NCBI RefSeq assembly: GCF_020215645.1
Contig: NZ_CP084058.1
Coordinates: 8,060,001-8,124,000 of the forward strand
From: Nonomuraea gerenzanensis
GTDB lineage: Bacteria > Actinomycetota > Actinomycetes > Streptosporangiales > Streptosporangiaceae
Direction of reading: 5' to 3'
Length of the DNA: 64,000 nucleotides
Shown here: positions 15,839 to 24,392 of the stretch, piece after piece
Numbering within the stretch: position 1 is the first letter of the stretch
Layout: each line of letters opens with the position of its first letter
Made by a program: the position numbers and the translations under genes
The notes under the pieces: model-generated
Database searches by the model: none
Told to the model about the DNA's origin: nothing
The model's input: the letters and a program-made list of their open reading frames with translations, nothing else

Positions 15839-17103
15839 CGCGACGTCAGCGGCACATCCAGCCACGCCTGCCCGGCATCGGCGACCACGTCGAGAAGACG
15901 CCGCCGAAGGCTGGGCAGACGCCGCCGGCGCGCACCCTGGACGAGGCCATCGCCCGGGCGCACGACCTGATCGGCGAAGTGCTCGACCGGTATCCGATCG
16001 TGGCCCGGCAGGCGCTGTTCTCCGGCGGCGACGACTCCAGTGTGATGTTGCACCTCGTCCACGAATACCTGGACTCGTCCGCGAACGACGCCGTCCTGCA
16101 CGTCAACACCGGCATCGGCATCGAAGACACCCGCGACCACGTCGGTGACGTCACCCGCCGCTGGAACCTGCCACTGATCGACCTATACCCGCGCGACAAC
16201 TACGACGACCTGGTCCTCGGCGGCGTCATCGCCACCCGCGGACCCAACGCCGGCAAACGCCCCGTGTGGATCGGGTTCCCCGGCCCGGGCGGCGACTCGC
16301 ACAAGGTGATGTTCCGGCGGCTCAAGGACGAGCCGCTGCAGCGGCGCCGCGCCGAAATCGTCGGCAACCGCGGCCGGAGCAAGAAGGTGCTCTACCTGGC
16401 CGGGATGCGGTGGGATGAGTCCGAGCGGCGCTTCCGCAACGCCTCTGAGATCGACCCCGAAGGCGCGATCATCTGGGTGTCGCCGATCGTGCACTTCACC
16501 AACGCACAGATGCTGGAGTACCGCGAGCGGTTCCTCGTCCCACGCAACCCGGTCGCGATCAACATGCACGGGTCCGGCGAGTGTAAGTGCGGCGCGTACG
16601 CCAAGAAGGGCGAACTCGACGAGATCGAGTTCTGGTATCCGAAGACCGCCTACCGCATCCGCGCCCTCGAAAAGCGTGCCCGCGACGAAGGCATCGCCGC
16701 CTGCCGGTGGGGAGAGCGCCCGCCCGGCGCCCCTGAGGGGCTATCCGACAGCTCGCCCGGGCGACTGTGCGCCAAGTGCGTGCCGCAACGCGACGACCAG
16801 CCCGACCTGATGACCACCTGGCAGGAGATGGGTCTCCTCAAGCCTCCCGCCGCCCCGGCCGAGACCCTGCGTATGGAGCCAACCCGCAACAGCCACGGGC
16901 GCGGCGAATGCCCCGAGTGCGGACTCGACTGCGCCCTCACCCCCGCCGGCAACATCTGGGCGCACGGGTGGCGGCTCTACGACGAAGGCGCCAGCGGCGC
17001 CTGTGAGGGCGCCGGCGGGCCGCCGGTCGGGCCCGACATGCCGCGCCGCTGGAAGTACGCCGACAACAGCGAACCCGCGCCGTGGCCGGAGGTCGTGCCG
17101 TGA
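15835..17103 (+). CDS. PP-loop (PAPS-reductase-like) ATP-pyrophosphatase
   Basis: 422 residues, start overlapping the dnaN stop. The PP-loop signature is FSGGDDSSVMLH at about residue 61, followed by HVNTGIGIEDTRDHVGDVTR. A second conserved part reads LYLAGMRWDESERR. Cysteine motifs (CKCGAY, CAKCVP, CPECGLDC) add a zinc-binding C-terminal region. Such proteins activate a substrate by adenylation. Phage members are usually annotated as phosphoadenosine phosphosulfate reductases, but the real substrate here is unknown. A divergent second copy lies at 18346. Confidence 0.75.
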   Translation: MTRRQRHIQPRLPGIGDHVEKTPPKAGQTPPARTLDEAIARAHDLIGEVLDRYPIVARQALFSGGDDSSVMLHLVHEYLDSSANDAVLHVNTGIGIEDTRDHVGDVTRRWNLPLIDLYPRDNYDDLVLGGVIATRGPNAGKRPVWIGFPGPGGDSHKVMFRRLKDEPLQRRRAEIVGNRGRSKKVLYLAGMRWDESERRFRNASEIDPEGAIIWVSPIVHFTNAQMLEYRERFLVPRNPVAINMHGSGECKCGAYAKKGELDEIEFWYPKTAYRIRALEKRARDEGIAACRWGERPPGAPEGLSDSSPGRLCAKCVPQRDDQPDLMTTWQEMGLLKPPAAPAETLRMEPTRNSHGRGECPECGLDCALTPAGNIWAHGWRLYDEGASGACEGAGGPPVGPDMPRRWKYADNSEPAPWPEVVP

Positions 17104-17948
17104 GAAACGAGCTCACCGAGGCGCAGCTCCTCACCGCATGCACGCGGTGCGGGCACCAGCGAGCCGTACACACCGGCGGCGCCAGCTCCTGGGGGTGGGG
17201 CATCTACGAACCCACCTGGGCCGGTTGCGCAGGCTGGTGCAGCGAGGTGTTCTGCTCCTGCACGGTCTACACCGACGACCCGGCCGCGGCGCCCGCACCG
17301 CCGGTCGCGTTCACGCCGCCGACGCCGCACCAGCCGCAGCCCTGCGGGTTCTTCGCGCACGGCGACCGGCGCCGGTGCGGCACCCACCCGGCCCGGCTGT
17401 ACGCCAACGGGTGGCGGTGTGCCAGCCACAGCCCGTCAGTCCTCGCCGGCCGTGCAGAGCCTCAGGGTGGTTCCTGCGCGCCCGGCCGGCACTACTGCCC
17501 GCCCGAGGCGCGGTGCTCGACGTGGGAGTGGCAGCAGCAGCCGTGGCGGCTCCTCGCCACCGGCGGCCGCGACCGCACCGACAAGACCCGCATCGGCGCT
17601 GCCCTCGATGACGTGCTCCGCCTGCACCCCGTGCTGACCGTCGTGCACGGCGCCTGCTACCCGAAACCCGAACGCGGCGTCCGCCCCGACCGGTCCGCTG
17701 ACTGGCTCGTCCACCTATGGTGCGAGCGCGCCGGCGTCAAAGAAGAGACCCACCCGGCCGACTGGCGGCGGCACGGCCGGGCGGCCGGCCCGATCCGGAA
17801 CGGCGAGATGGTGGCGCTCGGAGCTGATGAGGCGCTGGCGTTCCCCGGCGCCGGGCCAGGCACCTACGACTGCATGCGCAAGGCGTCCGCTGCCGGGATC
17901 ACCGTCCGCCCCATCTGGCCGCACACCCCCAAGGCGGTGACCTCGTAA
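17100..17948 (+). CDS. Cys-rich N-terminus fused to a DUF2493/YspA-like SLOG domain
   Basis: 282 residues from GTG 17100. Residues 1-150 hold many cysteines (CTRCGHQRAVH, CGTHPARLYANGWRC, CPPEARC) in the style of zinc fingers. Residues about 158-275 match a SLOG/Rossmann fold: LLATGGRDRTDKTRIGAAL, VVHGACYP, ADWLVHLWCERAGV, IRNGEMVALGADEALAFPG. SLOG domains bind nucleotides or ADP-ribose-type ligands. Position between two PP-loop genes suggests a shared pathway. Confidence 0.7.
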   Translation: MRNELTEAQLLTACTRCGHQRAVHTGGASSWGWGIYEPTWAGCAGWCSEVFCSCTVYTDDPAAAPAPPVAFTPPTPHQPQPCGFFAHGDRRRCGTHPARLYANGWRCASHSPSVLAGRAEPQGGSCAPGRHYCPPEARCSTWEWQQQPWRLLATGGRDRTDKTRIGAALDDVLRLHPVLTVVHGACYPKPERGVRPDRSADWLVHLWCERAGVKEETHPADWRRHGRAAGPIRNGEMVALGADEALAFPGAGPGTYDCMRKASAAGITVRPIWPHTPKAVTS

Positions 17949-18349
17949 TGGCCCGCAAGACCGCACGCTGCACCTGCCCGGCCGACGGGAAGCTTGTCTT
18001 CCTTGGTCACCTCAAGACCTGCCCCGAAGTCGCCGACGAGGTCCATCAGCCCGCAATCCAGCTCACCTTCCAGCAGGTCATCGACCGCGGGCTGTCACTG
18101 CGCGCCGTCGCCTACTGGATCGACCGCGGCTACCTGCACCCCATCACACGCGGGCGCGGCACGGCGCGTGAATGGCCACAAGTTGAATTGCAGGTCGCTG
18201 ACCTGATGCGCAGGCTGTGCGACGCCGGCTTCACGCCTGCCGCGGCCTCCGTTATCGCCCGCACCTACGCGGCCGTGCCCGTGCCGATGCGGATCGGACC
18301 CGGCCTCACCCTCACCATCAAAGACGAGCCGCCCGCGGAGGGGTTGTGA
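17948..18349 (+). CDS. MerR-like DNA-binding protein
   Basis: 133 residues. A CTCPADGKLVFLGHLKTCP start gives three cysteines and a histidine. The middle (IDRGLSLRAVAYWIDRGYLH then PITRGRGTAREW) is a helix-turn-helix with a wing, and a following helix (LQVADLMRRLCDAGFTPAAA) matches MerR-type regulators. It probably regulates this operon or assists replication initiation. Confidence 0.6.
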   Translation: MARKTARCTCPADGKLVFLGHLKTCPEVADEVHQPAIQLTFQQVIDRGLSLRAVAYWIDRGYLHPITRGRGTAREWPQVELQVADLMRRLCDAGFTPAAASVIARTYAAVPVPMRIGPGLTLTIKDEPPAEGL

Positions 18350-19140
18350 AGCACATCGTGCAATACTCCACCGGCCTCGCCAGCGCCGAAGTCGCCCGCC
18401 GGCTCGTCGACCAGCACGGAGCGGCTGACGTCATCTGCCTCAGCGCAGACACCCGCGTCGAAGACGCTGACAACTGGCGGTTCGCCCGCGAGGTGTACGA
18501 CCGATTCCTCACCGGCTGCGAATGGGTCATCCTCGCCGACGGGCGTACCCCCATGCAGGTCGGCCGGGACCGCAAGGTCGTCCCCAACAACCGGATGGCG
18601 GTCTGCTCTCAGATCCTCAAACGCGAGCTGCTGCGCCGCTACCTCGACGAGCATCACGACCCGGCCGACGTGGTCATCTACCTCGGCTACGACTGGACCG
18701 AGGAACACCGCATCAAGGCAGCCCTGCCGCTCTGGGAGCCGTACACGGTGAACACGCCGCTCGCCAAGCCGCCGCTCGTCATGAAAGAGCAGCTCCGCGA
18801 AATCTACAGCGTGCAGTACGGCATCGAACCGCCCCGCCTGTACGCGGCCGGCTTCCAGCACGCCAATTGTGGAGGCGGCTGCGTCCGCGGTGGTCAGGCC
18901 CAATGGGAGCTGCTACTGCGCTGGAACCGCGACCGCTACCTGGAGTGGGAGGCGGAAGAGGAAGAGACGCGGGCGCTGCTCGGAAAGAACGTGGCCATCC
19001 TCCGGGAACAGGAGTGGGGGCGCACTCGCCCTCTCCCCCTGCGCAAGTTCCGGGAACGGCTCGACCGGCAGCCCAGCCTCTTCGACTCCGAAGACTGGGG
19101 CGCCTGCGGCTGCATGACCGACGCCGAGCCCACCCAATGA
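18346..19140 (+). CDS. PAPS-reductase-like PP-loop protein, degenerate loop
   Basis: 264 residues from GTG 18346. The N-terminus QYSTGLASAEVARRLVDQ has the place and shape of a PP-loop, but reads STGLAS instead of SGGxDS. Next come ICLSADTRVEDADNWRFARE and VVIYLGYDWTEEHRIKAA. Four cysteines occur in HANCGGGCVRGGQAQWELL and ACGCMTDAE. The family is shared with many actinophages; the substrate is unknown. The altered loop may still bind ATP. See also the gene at 15835. Confidence 0.7.
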   Translation: MKHIVQYSTGLASAEVARRLVDQHGAADVICLSADTRVEDADNWRFAREVYDRFLTGCEWVILADGRTPMQVGRDRKVVPNNRMAVCSQILKRELLRRYLDEHHDPADVVIYLGYDWTEEHRIKAALPLWEPYTVNTPLAKPPLVMKEQLREIYSVQYGIEPPRLYAAGFQHANCGGGCVRGGQAQWELLLRWNRDRYLEWEAEEEETRALLGKNVAILREQEWGRTRPLPLRKFRERLDRQPSLFDSEDWGACGCMTDAEPTQ

Positions 19141-19155
19141 GCGCGGGAGACGCCC

Positions 19156-19356
19156 ATGACGTGGATGAGCCGGTGCGCCAGCCCGAAATGCCGCCGGCCC
19201 GCCGTCGTCATCATCACCGGACGGGTCCGCGGCACCTCTCTGTACAGCGCCCTGTCGTGCGCCGACTGCATCCCAAAGCACCGGGAGCTCGCCGCGAAGG
19301 CGGGGCCCGTAACCGAGGAGCCGCTGGAGGGCCGAGCCCAGGATCCCCTCTTCTGA
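19156..19356 (+). CDS. Small zinc-ribbon protein
   Basis: 66 residues, ATG 19156 with GGGAGA upstream. Two cysteine pairs, CASPKCRRPA and CADCIPKHREL, fit a treble-clef or ribbon zinc site. It is the last short gene before the primase-helicase. Confidence 0.6.
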   Translation: MTWMSRCASPKCRRPAVVIITGRVRGTSLYSALSCADCIPKHRELAAKAGPVTEEPLEGRAQDPLF

Positions 19357-19430
19357 CGCCGCTGCGCTGCTGCGCGCCCTCGTAGTACCTCCCGCCCGAG
19401 CACCACCGCACCAGCACGAAGGGGGAATCG

Positions 19431-22085
19431 TTGACCTCCGAGCAGGAACCACCGCCGGCCGCCGACCTGGATGAGGCGCGGCGCTGGCTCGCGACGCTGC
19501 ACGGCGACGCCCCCGGCCTCATCAACATCGTCGCCACGGACGCCTGGAGCGGACGCACCTTCGGCACCGACGCCGCCGGCCTCGACGCCGCGACGGCGTA
19601 CATCGCCCGACTGGACCGGCAGCGGCGGGCCGGCATCTACGTGCGCGCCACCACCCTCAAGGAGGCGCCTGCCGAAGGCCGCGGCCTAGCGGACCTGTCC
19701 TTGTCGTTCCCCGGATTCTGGGCCGACATCGACATCGCAGGCCCCGGCCACAAGCACGAGCTGTGCGCCCCCGACTGCCGGAAGGCTCACCGCAGCCACG
19801 TCACCCTGCCACTGCCGCCCACCCCGGAAGACGGGCAGCTCATCCTCGAAGCCGCCGGACTACCCGAACCCACCATGTGGATCCAATCCGGCGGCGGCTG
19901 GTACCCATGGCACCTGCTCGACCAGCCCGTCACCATCACCCCCGACAACCTGGAAGACCTCGGCACCCTGTCGGCGCGCTGGCAGATCGTCCTCGAAGCG
20001 GGCGCTCACTACCTCGGCTACCACTACGGCCGCGGCGTCGGCGACCTCGCCCGCGTGCTGCGCGTGCCCGGCACCGTCAACCGCAAGGCCGGGCTCGCCC
20101 GCCGCTGCACCATCGTCGAAGCGTCCGGCGTCACCTACAGCCTCGACGAGCTCGCCACCCTGCTGTACAGCATCGACCTGCCCGACCCCGAGCCGGCCGC
20201 CTACACAGTGCCGCCAGCGCGGCCCCGCGCCACGAGCTACAGGCCGGGCACGGTCGGGCCGTACGACGCGCTCGGCGAGGTGTGCGAATGGTCAGACCTG
20301 TTCGAGCCGAACAACTGCCGCTATGTGCGCTCTGAGCGGGACGGCGCCGAGCTGTGGAAGTACACAGGGTCGTCGCCCGAGTCCGAGTATTCGATCCGGG
20401 CGTTCCCGCACGTGTGCGTCAACCACTCCGAGACGACGCCGCTGCCCGTCGGTGCCGGGCATCACCTCACCCATGGCAAGACGTTCGCGTGGTGGCACCA
20501 CGGCGGCAACCACTCCGCAGCCGCCAAGGACCTGATCCTCGCCGCTGCCGGCCACCCCGACGCGTCCCCCGCCGCGGCCGGGCTCCGTCCCGCGATCCTC
20601 GAGCACATCAGGCAGCGGTGCAGCGTTACCCCGTGGACGCCCAAGCAGCCGCCGCCCGTCGATGACACTCCGTGGCCTGATGCGCCCGCCGACATTGACT
20701 ACCTCGCCCCGTCGCCGCCTACGGAGCCTCAGAACGGCGCCGAGGCGGGCGGAGACGACGACTGGGACTCCATTCCCCGCCACCGCCGCGGCCTGCTTCC
20801 TAAGGACTTCTGGGAGGCGCGGCCCGTGTTCCGGCTCATCCGGCAGGCTGCGCACGCGCGGGCCCGCTCCGGCGACGTCGTGCTCGGCGGCCTGCTGGCG
20901 CGCCTGTCCAGCCTGCTGCCGCCTGAGCTCCGCGCGGACACCGGGGTCGGGTCGCCGGCGTCGATGAACATGTTCGTAATCCTGCTCGGCGCGTCCGGGT
21001 CCGGGAAGAGTTCGGCGGCGTGGATCCCGCGCCGGCTGCTGCCCGCGCCGTCCCGCGTCGACTTCCTCGACGAACTGCCGCTCGGCTCCGGCGAGGGCAT
21101 CGCCGAGGCGTACATGGGCGAGCGGGTGGTCGACACCGACGAGATGTTCCAGTCCGGCCCCAAGAAGGGCACCCCGAAGACGGCGATCGTGCGCGCCCAG
21201 GTGCGCGGCAACGCCCTGTTCTACGCCGACGAAGGCGAGTCCCTGACGAAGCAGTTGTTCGGCCGCAACGGCACCACCATCGGCGAATCGCTGCGCCGGG
21301 CCTGGACCGGTGGCACCATCGGCCAATACAACGGCAGCAAGGTCAACACCCGGGTCGTTGAGGGCGGCACCTACAGCCTTGGCCTCGTCGTCGGCTTCCA
21401 GCCGGAGACGGCGCTGCCGCTGCTGGAGGACGCGGCGGCCGGCACCCCGCAGCGGTTCCTGTGGTGCTCGAGCATCGACCCGTCCATCCCCGACGACGTG
21501 ATCGACGAGCCGGAGCCGCTCGACCTGGCGTTGATGCGGCGCGGCTTCGGTGTGGAGCCGAAGGTGACGTTCGCGGCGCCGCTGCTGCGGCAGATCCGGC
21601 TGGAGGACCGGGCTCGGGCCACCGGTGAACTGCAGTTGCCGCCGCTCGACTCGCACAAGCCGCTGATGCTCGTCAAGCTCAGCACGTTGCTCGCCATCCT
21701 GGACGACCGGCTCGATGTGACGGTGGAGGATTGGCAGCTTGCCGAGCAGTTGTGGGCCACCTCGTGCGAGCTGCGGGACGCGCTGATCGAGTATGGGGCG
21801 CGGCACGCGGCCGAGGAGTACGAGAAGCGGACCCAGGCGCACGTGGATCGGGAGTTGCGGGCGCACGTCGCGAAGGCGAGCACCGACACGGCGGTGGAGC
21901 GGGTGGCGCGACGGATCGGCAAGCGGGTGCACGAGGCCGAGGGCATGTCGCGGGGGGACGCGAAGCGCGCTGCGGCATCGCGGGATCGGGAGCGGGTCGG
22001 TGCGGCGATCGATTATGCGGAGGCGCGCGGCTGGGTGTCGGTCGAGGGGGATCGGCTGGTGCCGGGGGACTCGATGCCGTCATGA
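19431..22085 (+). CDS. Bifunctional primase / P-loop helicase replication protein
   Basis: 884 residues from TTG 19431, with GGGGGA 5-10 nt upstream. Residues about 30-250 look like an archaeo-eukaryotic (prim-pol) primase domain: FWADIDIAG (metal-binding D-x-D, about residue 97), WIQSGGGWYPWHLLDQP, and LARVLRVPGTVNRKAG. The C-terminal half is a P-loop ATPase with Walker A LLGASGSGKSSAAW (about 518-532) and an acidic TALFYADEGESL box. The architecture matches phage and plasmid replicative primase-helicases (DUF3987-type ATPase). It would initiate and drive prophage replication, next to the iteron cluster just downstream. Confidence 0.8.
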   Translation: MTSEQEPPPAADLDEARRWLATLHGDAPGLINIVATDAWSGRTFGTDAAGLDAATAYIARLDRQRRAGIYVRATTLKEAPAEGRGLADLSLSFPGFWADIDIAGPGHKHELCAPDCRKAHRSHVTLPLPPTPEDGQLILEAAGLPEPTMWIQSGGGWYPWHLLDQPVTITPDNLEDLGTLSARWQIVLEAGAHYLGYHYGRGVGDLARVLRVPGTVNRKAGLARRCTIVEASGVTYSLDELATLLYSIDLPDPEPAAYTVPPARPRATSYRPGTVGPYDALGEVCEWSDLFEPNNCRYVRSERDGAELWKYTGSSPESEYSIRAFPHVCVNHSETTPLPVGAGHHLTHGKTFAWWHHGGNHSAAAKDLILAAAGHPDASPAAAGLRPAILEHIRQRCSVTPWTPKQPPPVDDTPWPDAPADIDYLAPSPPTEPQNGAEAGGDDDWDSIPRHRRGLLPKDFWEARPVFRLIRQAAHARARSGDVVLGGLLARLSSLLPPELRADTGVGSPASMNMFVILLGASGSGKSSAAWIPRRLLPAPSRVDFLDELPLGSGEGIAEAYMGERVVDTDEMFQSGPKKGTPKTAIVRAQVRGNALFYADEGESLTKQLFGRNGTTIGESLRRAWTGGTIGQYNGSKVNTRVVEGGTYSLGLVVGFQPETALPLLEDAAAGTPQRFLWCSSIDPSIPDDVIDEPEPLDLALMRRGFGVEPKVTFAAPLLRQIRLEDRARATGELQLPPLDSHKPLMLVKLSTLLAILDDRLDVTVEDWQLAEQLWATSCELRDALIEYGARHAAEEYEKRTQAHVDRELRAHVAKASTDTAVERVARRIGKRVHEAEGMSRGDAKRAAASRDRERVGAAIDYAEARGWVSVEGDRLVPGDSMPS

Positions 22086-22104
22086 GTGACGTGGAAACGC
22101 GGCA

Positions 22105-22283
22105 TGTGGACGCGATCTTGAAATGTGGACATGTGGACATGTCCACATGGCCCCCACATCTCTATAAACGCGCGGGCATGTTTTTCATTTCATTTATACA
22201 GGTCAGAGGTTTTAGCAGCTTTGCAGCACAACTTTTTTTCGCGACCCCCATGTGGACATGTCCACATTGTCCACATGTCCACA
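22105..22283. other. Origin-like cluster of DnaA-box-type repeats with AT-rich core
   Basis: Sites matching WTGTCCACA in either orientation occur at 22124-22132, 22132-22140, 22139-22147, 22251-22259, 22258-22266, 22267-22275 (TTGTCCACA, the Streptomyces DnaA-box consensus) and 22275-22283, plus a weaker one at 22105. Two groups form 16-bp palindromes TGTGGACATGTCCACA (22132-22147 and 22251-22266). Between the groups lie about 100 bp of unusually AT-rich DNA (TTTTTCATTTCATTTATA, ACTTTTTTTCGCG). This directly follows the primase-helicase gene, the normal place for a phage or plasmid origin. No gene is needed to explain it. Confidence 0.6.
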
Positions 22284-22338
22284 GAGATCATTTCCGCCCT
22301 CGGAAATCCACCCAAAACACCCCCGCAAAGGATCACCA

Positions 22339-22782
22339 ATGACGCGCGCCCAAGAACCCGGCGGACACATCTACAACGCCGCCGCAGCCCGCCGCGGCGG
22401 CCACGAATACACGGGTGGCCCCGTCGCCTGGAATCCACAACCCGACGACCGGCCGCCCTGCCCAGGTTGCGCCCTCTGCTTGCCTCCCCCGCCCGAGCGT
22501 CCGTGGTGGCGGCTGCACCTGCGGCATCGCTGGGTTGAGGTCGAACGCATCGGCTGGGTCGTCACCTACCGCTGCACCGTGTGCGGCGCGGCGAAAACTC
22601 GCCTGCGCGGCCCTGAGAGCGATTTTCCAGCCTTCCCGGTACCCGAACACCGGACCGGCCCTGAAAACGGCTCAGGGACCGCTACAGCGGCGCGGAGACG
22701 CAAAGGAGCCGATGCTGTGCCGCACAGAAACCCGCTTGATCCGGCGACCATCGACCGTCAGAGCCCCGACTACCACGGATGA
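22339..22782 (+). CDS. Zinc-binding hypothetical protein
   Basis: 147 residues, start after AAGGAT. It contains CPGCALCLPPPPERPWWRLH and later VTYRCTVCGAAKTRLRG, so two CxxC pairs that could form a zinc site around a basic/aromatic middle. It is the first gene right of the origin-like region. Confidence 0.6.
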   Translation: MTRAQEPGGHIYNAAAARRGGHEYTGGPVAWNPQPDDRPPCPGCALCLPPPPERPWWRLHLRHRWVEVERIGWVVTYRCTVCGAAKTRLRGPESDFPAFPVPEHRTGPENGSGTATAARRRKGADAVPHRNPLDPATIDRQSPDYHG

Positions 22783-22793
22783 GGAGCACCAAC

Positions 22794-23189
22794 GTGGCGA
22801 GCTACGACAACGACCCCGACGCGCTGGCTTGGGCGCGCGCCAAGGTGGAGCGGGTCCGAACCAAGTACCTCGACTTCGAGCGCCAGATGCGGGGCGTCGG
22901 CGACGTCAAGCACGCCGACAAGTGGCGGCAGATCGCCAGCATCCTGCGCATGGAGTTCATCGGGGGTCGCAACTGCGTCATCGCCGCGTTCGACAAGCGC
23001 CTCCCCGCCGTCAACGCAGCCCTGGCCGACGCGAGCCGCCCTCTCGGCGAACAACCTACGACGGTCAGGGTGCGGGTGGACGACCTCGACCTAGTGATGA
23101 ACCACGCCGGGAACCCCGCCCGCGCCGCCGAGTATCCGGCCGCCGCCGAACGCATCCAAGCCGCGATCGAAGGAGCCCGCCGTGGCTGA
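22794..23189 (+). CDS. Hypothetical protein
   Basis: 131 residues. The start is set at GTG 22794 because GAGGAG lies 7 nt upstream; an ATG at 22779 has no ribosome-binding site. Mostly helical (LAWARAKVERVRTKYLDFER, KWRQIASILRMEFIGG). No recognised motif. Confidence 0.6.
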   Translation: MASYDNDPDALAWARAKVERVRTKYLDFERQMRGVGDVKHADKWRQIASILRMEFIGGRNCVIAAFDKRLPAVNAALADASRPLGEQPTTVRVRVDDLDLVMNHAGNPARAAEYPAAAERIQAAIEGARRG

Positions 23190-23379
23190 GGCGCGGTGGA
23201 TCTGGGTGAGCCTGCCGTGGGCCACCTTCGCCCTCGTCGTCTCCGGCGGCCGGATCGTCGACGCGGCGCCGATCGCCCGCAAGAGCATCGGCTGCGACGA
23301 ACGCCAGGTCGCCGCCTACTACCGCAGCAAGGGCGCCACCTTCGTACCGCTGCCTCCGCTCGACCAGGCCAGGGAGTAG
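23182..23379 (+). CDS. Small protein with a decayed paralogue in the host flank
   Basis: 65 residues from GTG 23182, overlapping the upstream gene. WIWVSLPWATFALVVSGGRI, VDAAPIARKSIG, AAYYRSKGATFVPLP make a compact alpha/beta protein. Its frameshifted relative at 3023-3192 has the same layout. No function known; the family seems tied to this kind of element. Confidence 0.7.
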   Translation: MAEARWIWVSLPWATFALVVSGGRIVDAAPIARKSIGCDERQVAAYYRSKGATFVPLPPLDQARE

Positions 23380-23382
23380 CCG

Positions 23383-24036
23383 ATGGCCCGCCGTGTCACG
23401 TCCCCCGCCCTCTGCCAGGCCCGTCACCGCGACGATCGGCCGCGCCACGCCGCCGACGGCCTCAACCTGTGCCCCGGCTGCCGCTCAACCCTCGACCGCC
23501 ACCTGCGAGACCTGCCCGAACTGCACGCCGACGTGCTCGCCCAACTCCCCACCGGCGGAACCAGCAGCGGGCCCACCGTCAGCGGATCCCGCACCCCGCC
23601 ACTCCCGTACAACACCCGCGCCGGCGACTGGCTCGGACAACTGCGCCACGACCTGCTGTGGCTCACCTCGCTCGTGGCCTCGTCGCGCGGCATCAGCGGG
23701 CCGCCGCCCAACCCGGCCGCACAGTGCGCCTGGCTTGCCCGGCACGCCGAGTGGCTGTCAGCGCAGCCCGACGCGGGCGCGTACAAGGACGTGCTGAGCG
23801 AGCTCATCGGTCGCGCGTACAGCGTCATCGACCCCGGCAGGCTGCCGCTCGTGCTCGGACCGTGCATTGAGCAGATTGACGGCGAGCCGTGTGGCGGCAC
23901 CGTCAAGGTCACCGTGCGGCGCGACGGAGACCCCACCCCGTCCGTCATCTGGTGCGATGGGTGCGATCTCGACTTGGACACGACGCAGTGGCACCGGTAC
24001 GGGCGCCGCTACCAGCGAGGAAGGATGGCAGGGTGA
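23383..24036 (+). CDS. Zinc-finger-containing hypothetical protein
   Basis: 217 residues, 4 nt after the previous stop. An N-terminal LCQARH ... LNLCPGCRSTLDRHL gives a Cys/His cluster, and a C-terminal CIEQIDGEPCGGTVK ... WCDGCDLDLDTTQW forms a second one. The layout, zinc sites at both ends of a helical core (WLGQLRHDLLWLTSLVA), recurs in actinophages near the end of early operons. Function unknown. Confidence 0.65.
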   Translation: MARRVTSPALCQARHRDDRPRHAADGLNLCPGCRSTLDRHLRDLPELHADVLAQLPTGGTSSGPTVSGSRTPPLPYNTRAGDWLGQLRHDLLWLTSLVASSRGISGPPPNPAAQCAWLARHAEWLSAQPDAGAYKDVLSELIGRAYSVIDPGRLPLVLGPCIEQIDGEPCGGTVKVTVRRDGDPTPSVIWCDGCDLDLDTTQWHRYGRRYQRGRMAG

Positions 24037-24062
24037 GCGACCAGTCCGCAGGAGGCGATGGC

Positions 24063-24392
24063 ATGGCGTTGACGGCTGAGCAAGTCCTACAGATCCTCAA
24101 CGGTGGAGAACCGCTCGACATCGGCACCCTCGAACTCTGCGTCATCACAGGCGGCTACACGAAGGGGTTCGGATCAGGGCCAATGGCAGGCGAGATCGTT
24201 AACCTCTCCGAGGAGACGTTCTGGCCGTTCGAGCGCGGCGAGATCCTGATCGTGGACCGAGACTCGGGCCGTGAGCCGTTCGGCGAGGGTCGTAAGCCCG
24301 CCAAGTGGGGCGTGGCCGCCGTCTACACCTCCGACTGGAACGAGGCGCAGGAACTCAGGCAGGCCGTCGTAGGTGCGGAGCGGCATCCGTGA
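24063..24392 (+). CDS. Hypothetical protein
   Basis: 109 residues from ATG 24063, which has a perfect AGGAGG 7 nt upstream; a GTG at 24033 overlapping the previous stop would add 10 residues. The protein is acidic and beta-rich at the centre (ELCVITGGYTKGFGSGPMAG, GEILIVDRDSG). No family recognised. Confidence 0.6.
   Translation: MALTAEQVLQILNGGEPLDIGTLELCVITGGYTKGFGSGPMAGEIVNLSEETFWPFERGEILIVDRDSGREPFGEGRKPAKWGVAAVYTSDWNEAQELRQAVVGAERHP

Noticed and set aside
15835..19140. Dnd phosphorothioation system
   Set aside because: Only PAPS-reductase-like PP-loop proteins are present. No DndB, DndD, DndE or cysteine desulphurase was seen nearby.
20292..21932. 546-codon minus-strand frame opposite the primase-helicase
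   Set aside because: A shadow frame. Its composition (RRRP, QRLRLV) is typical of antisense high-GC coding DNA, and the sense strand carries the primase and P-loop motifs.
22125..22538. Plus-strand frame starting with MDMWTCPHG
   Set aside because: It reads through the DnaA-box repeats and AT-rich core, where the apparent protein only mirrors the repeated DNA. The gene at 22339 in another frame is better supported.
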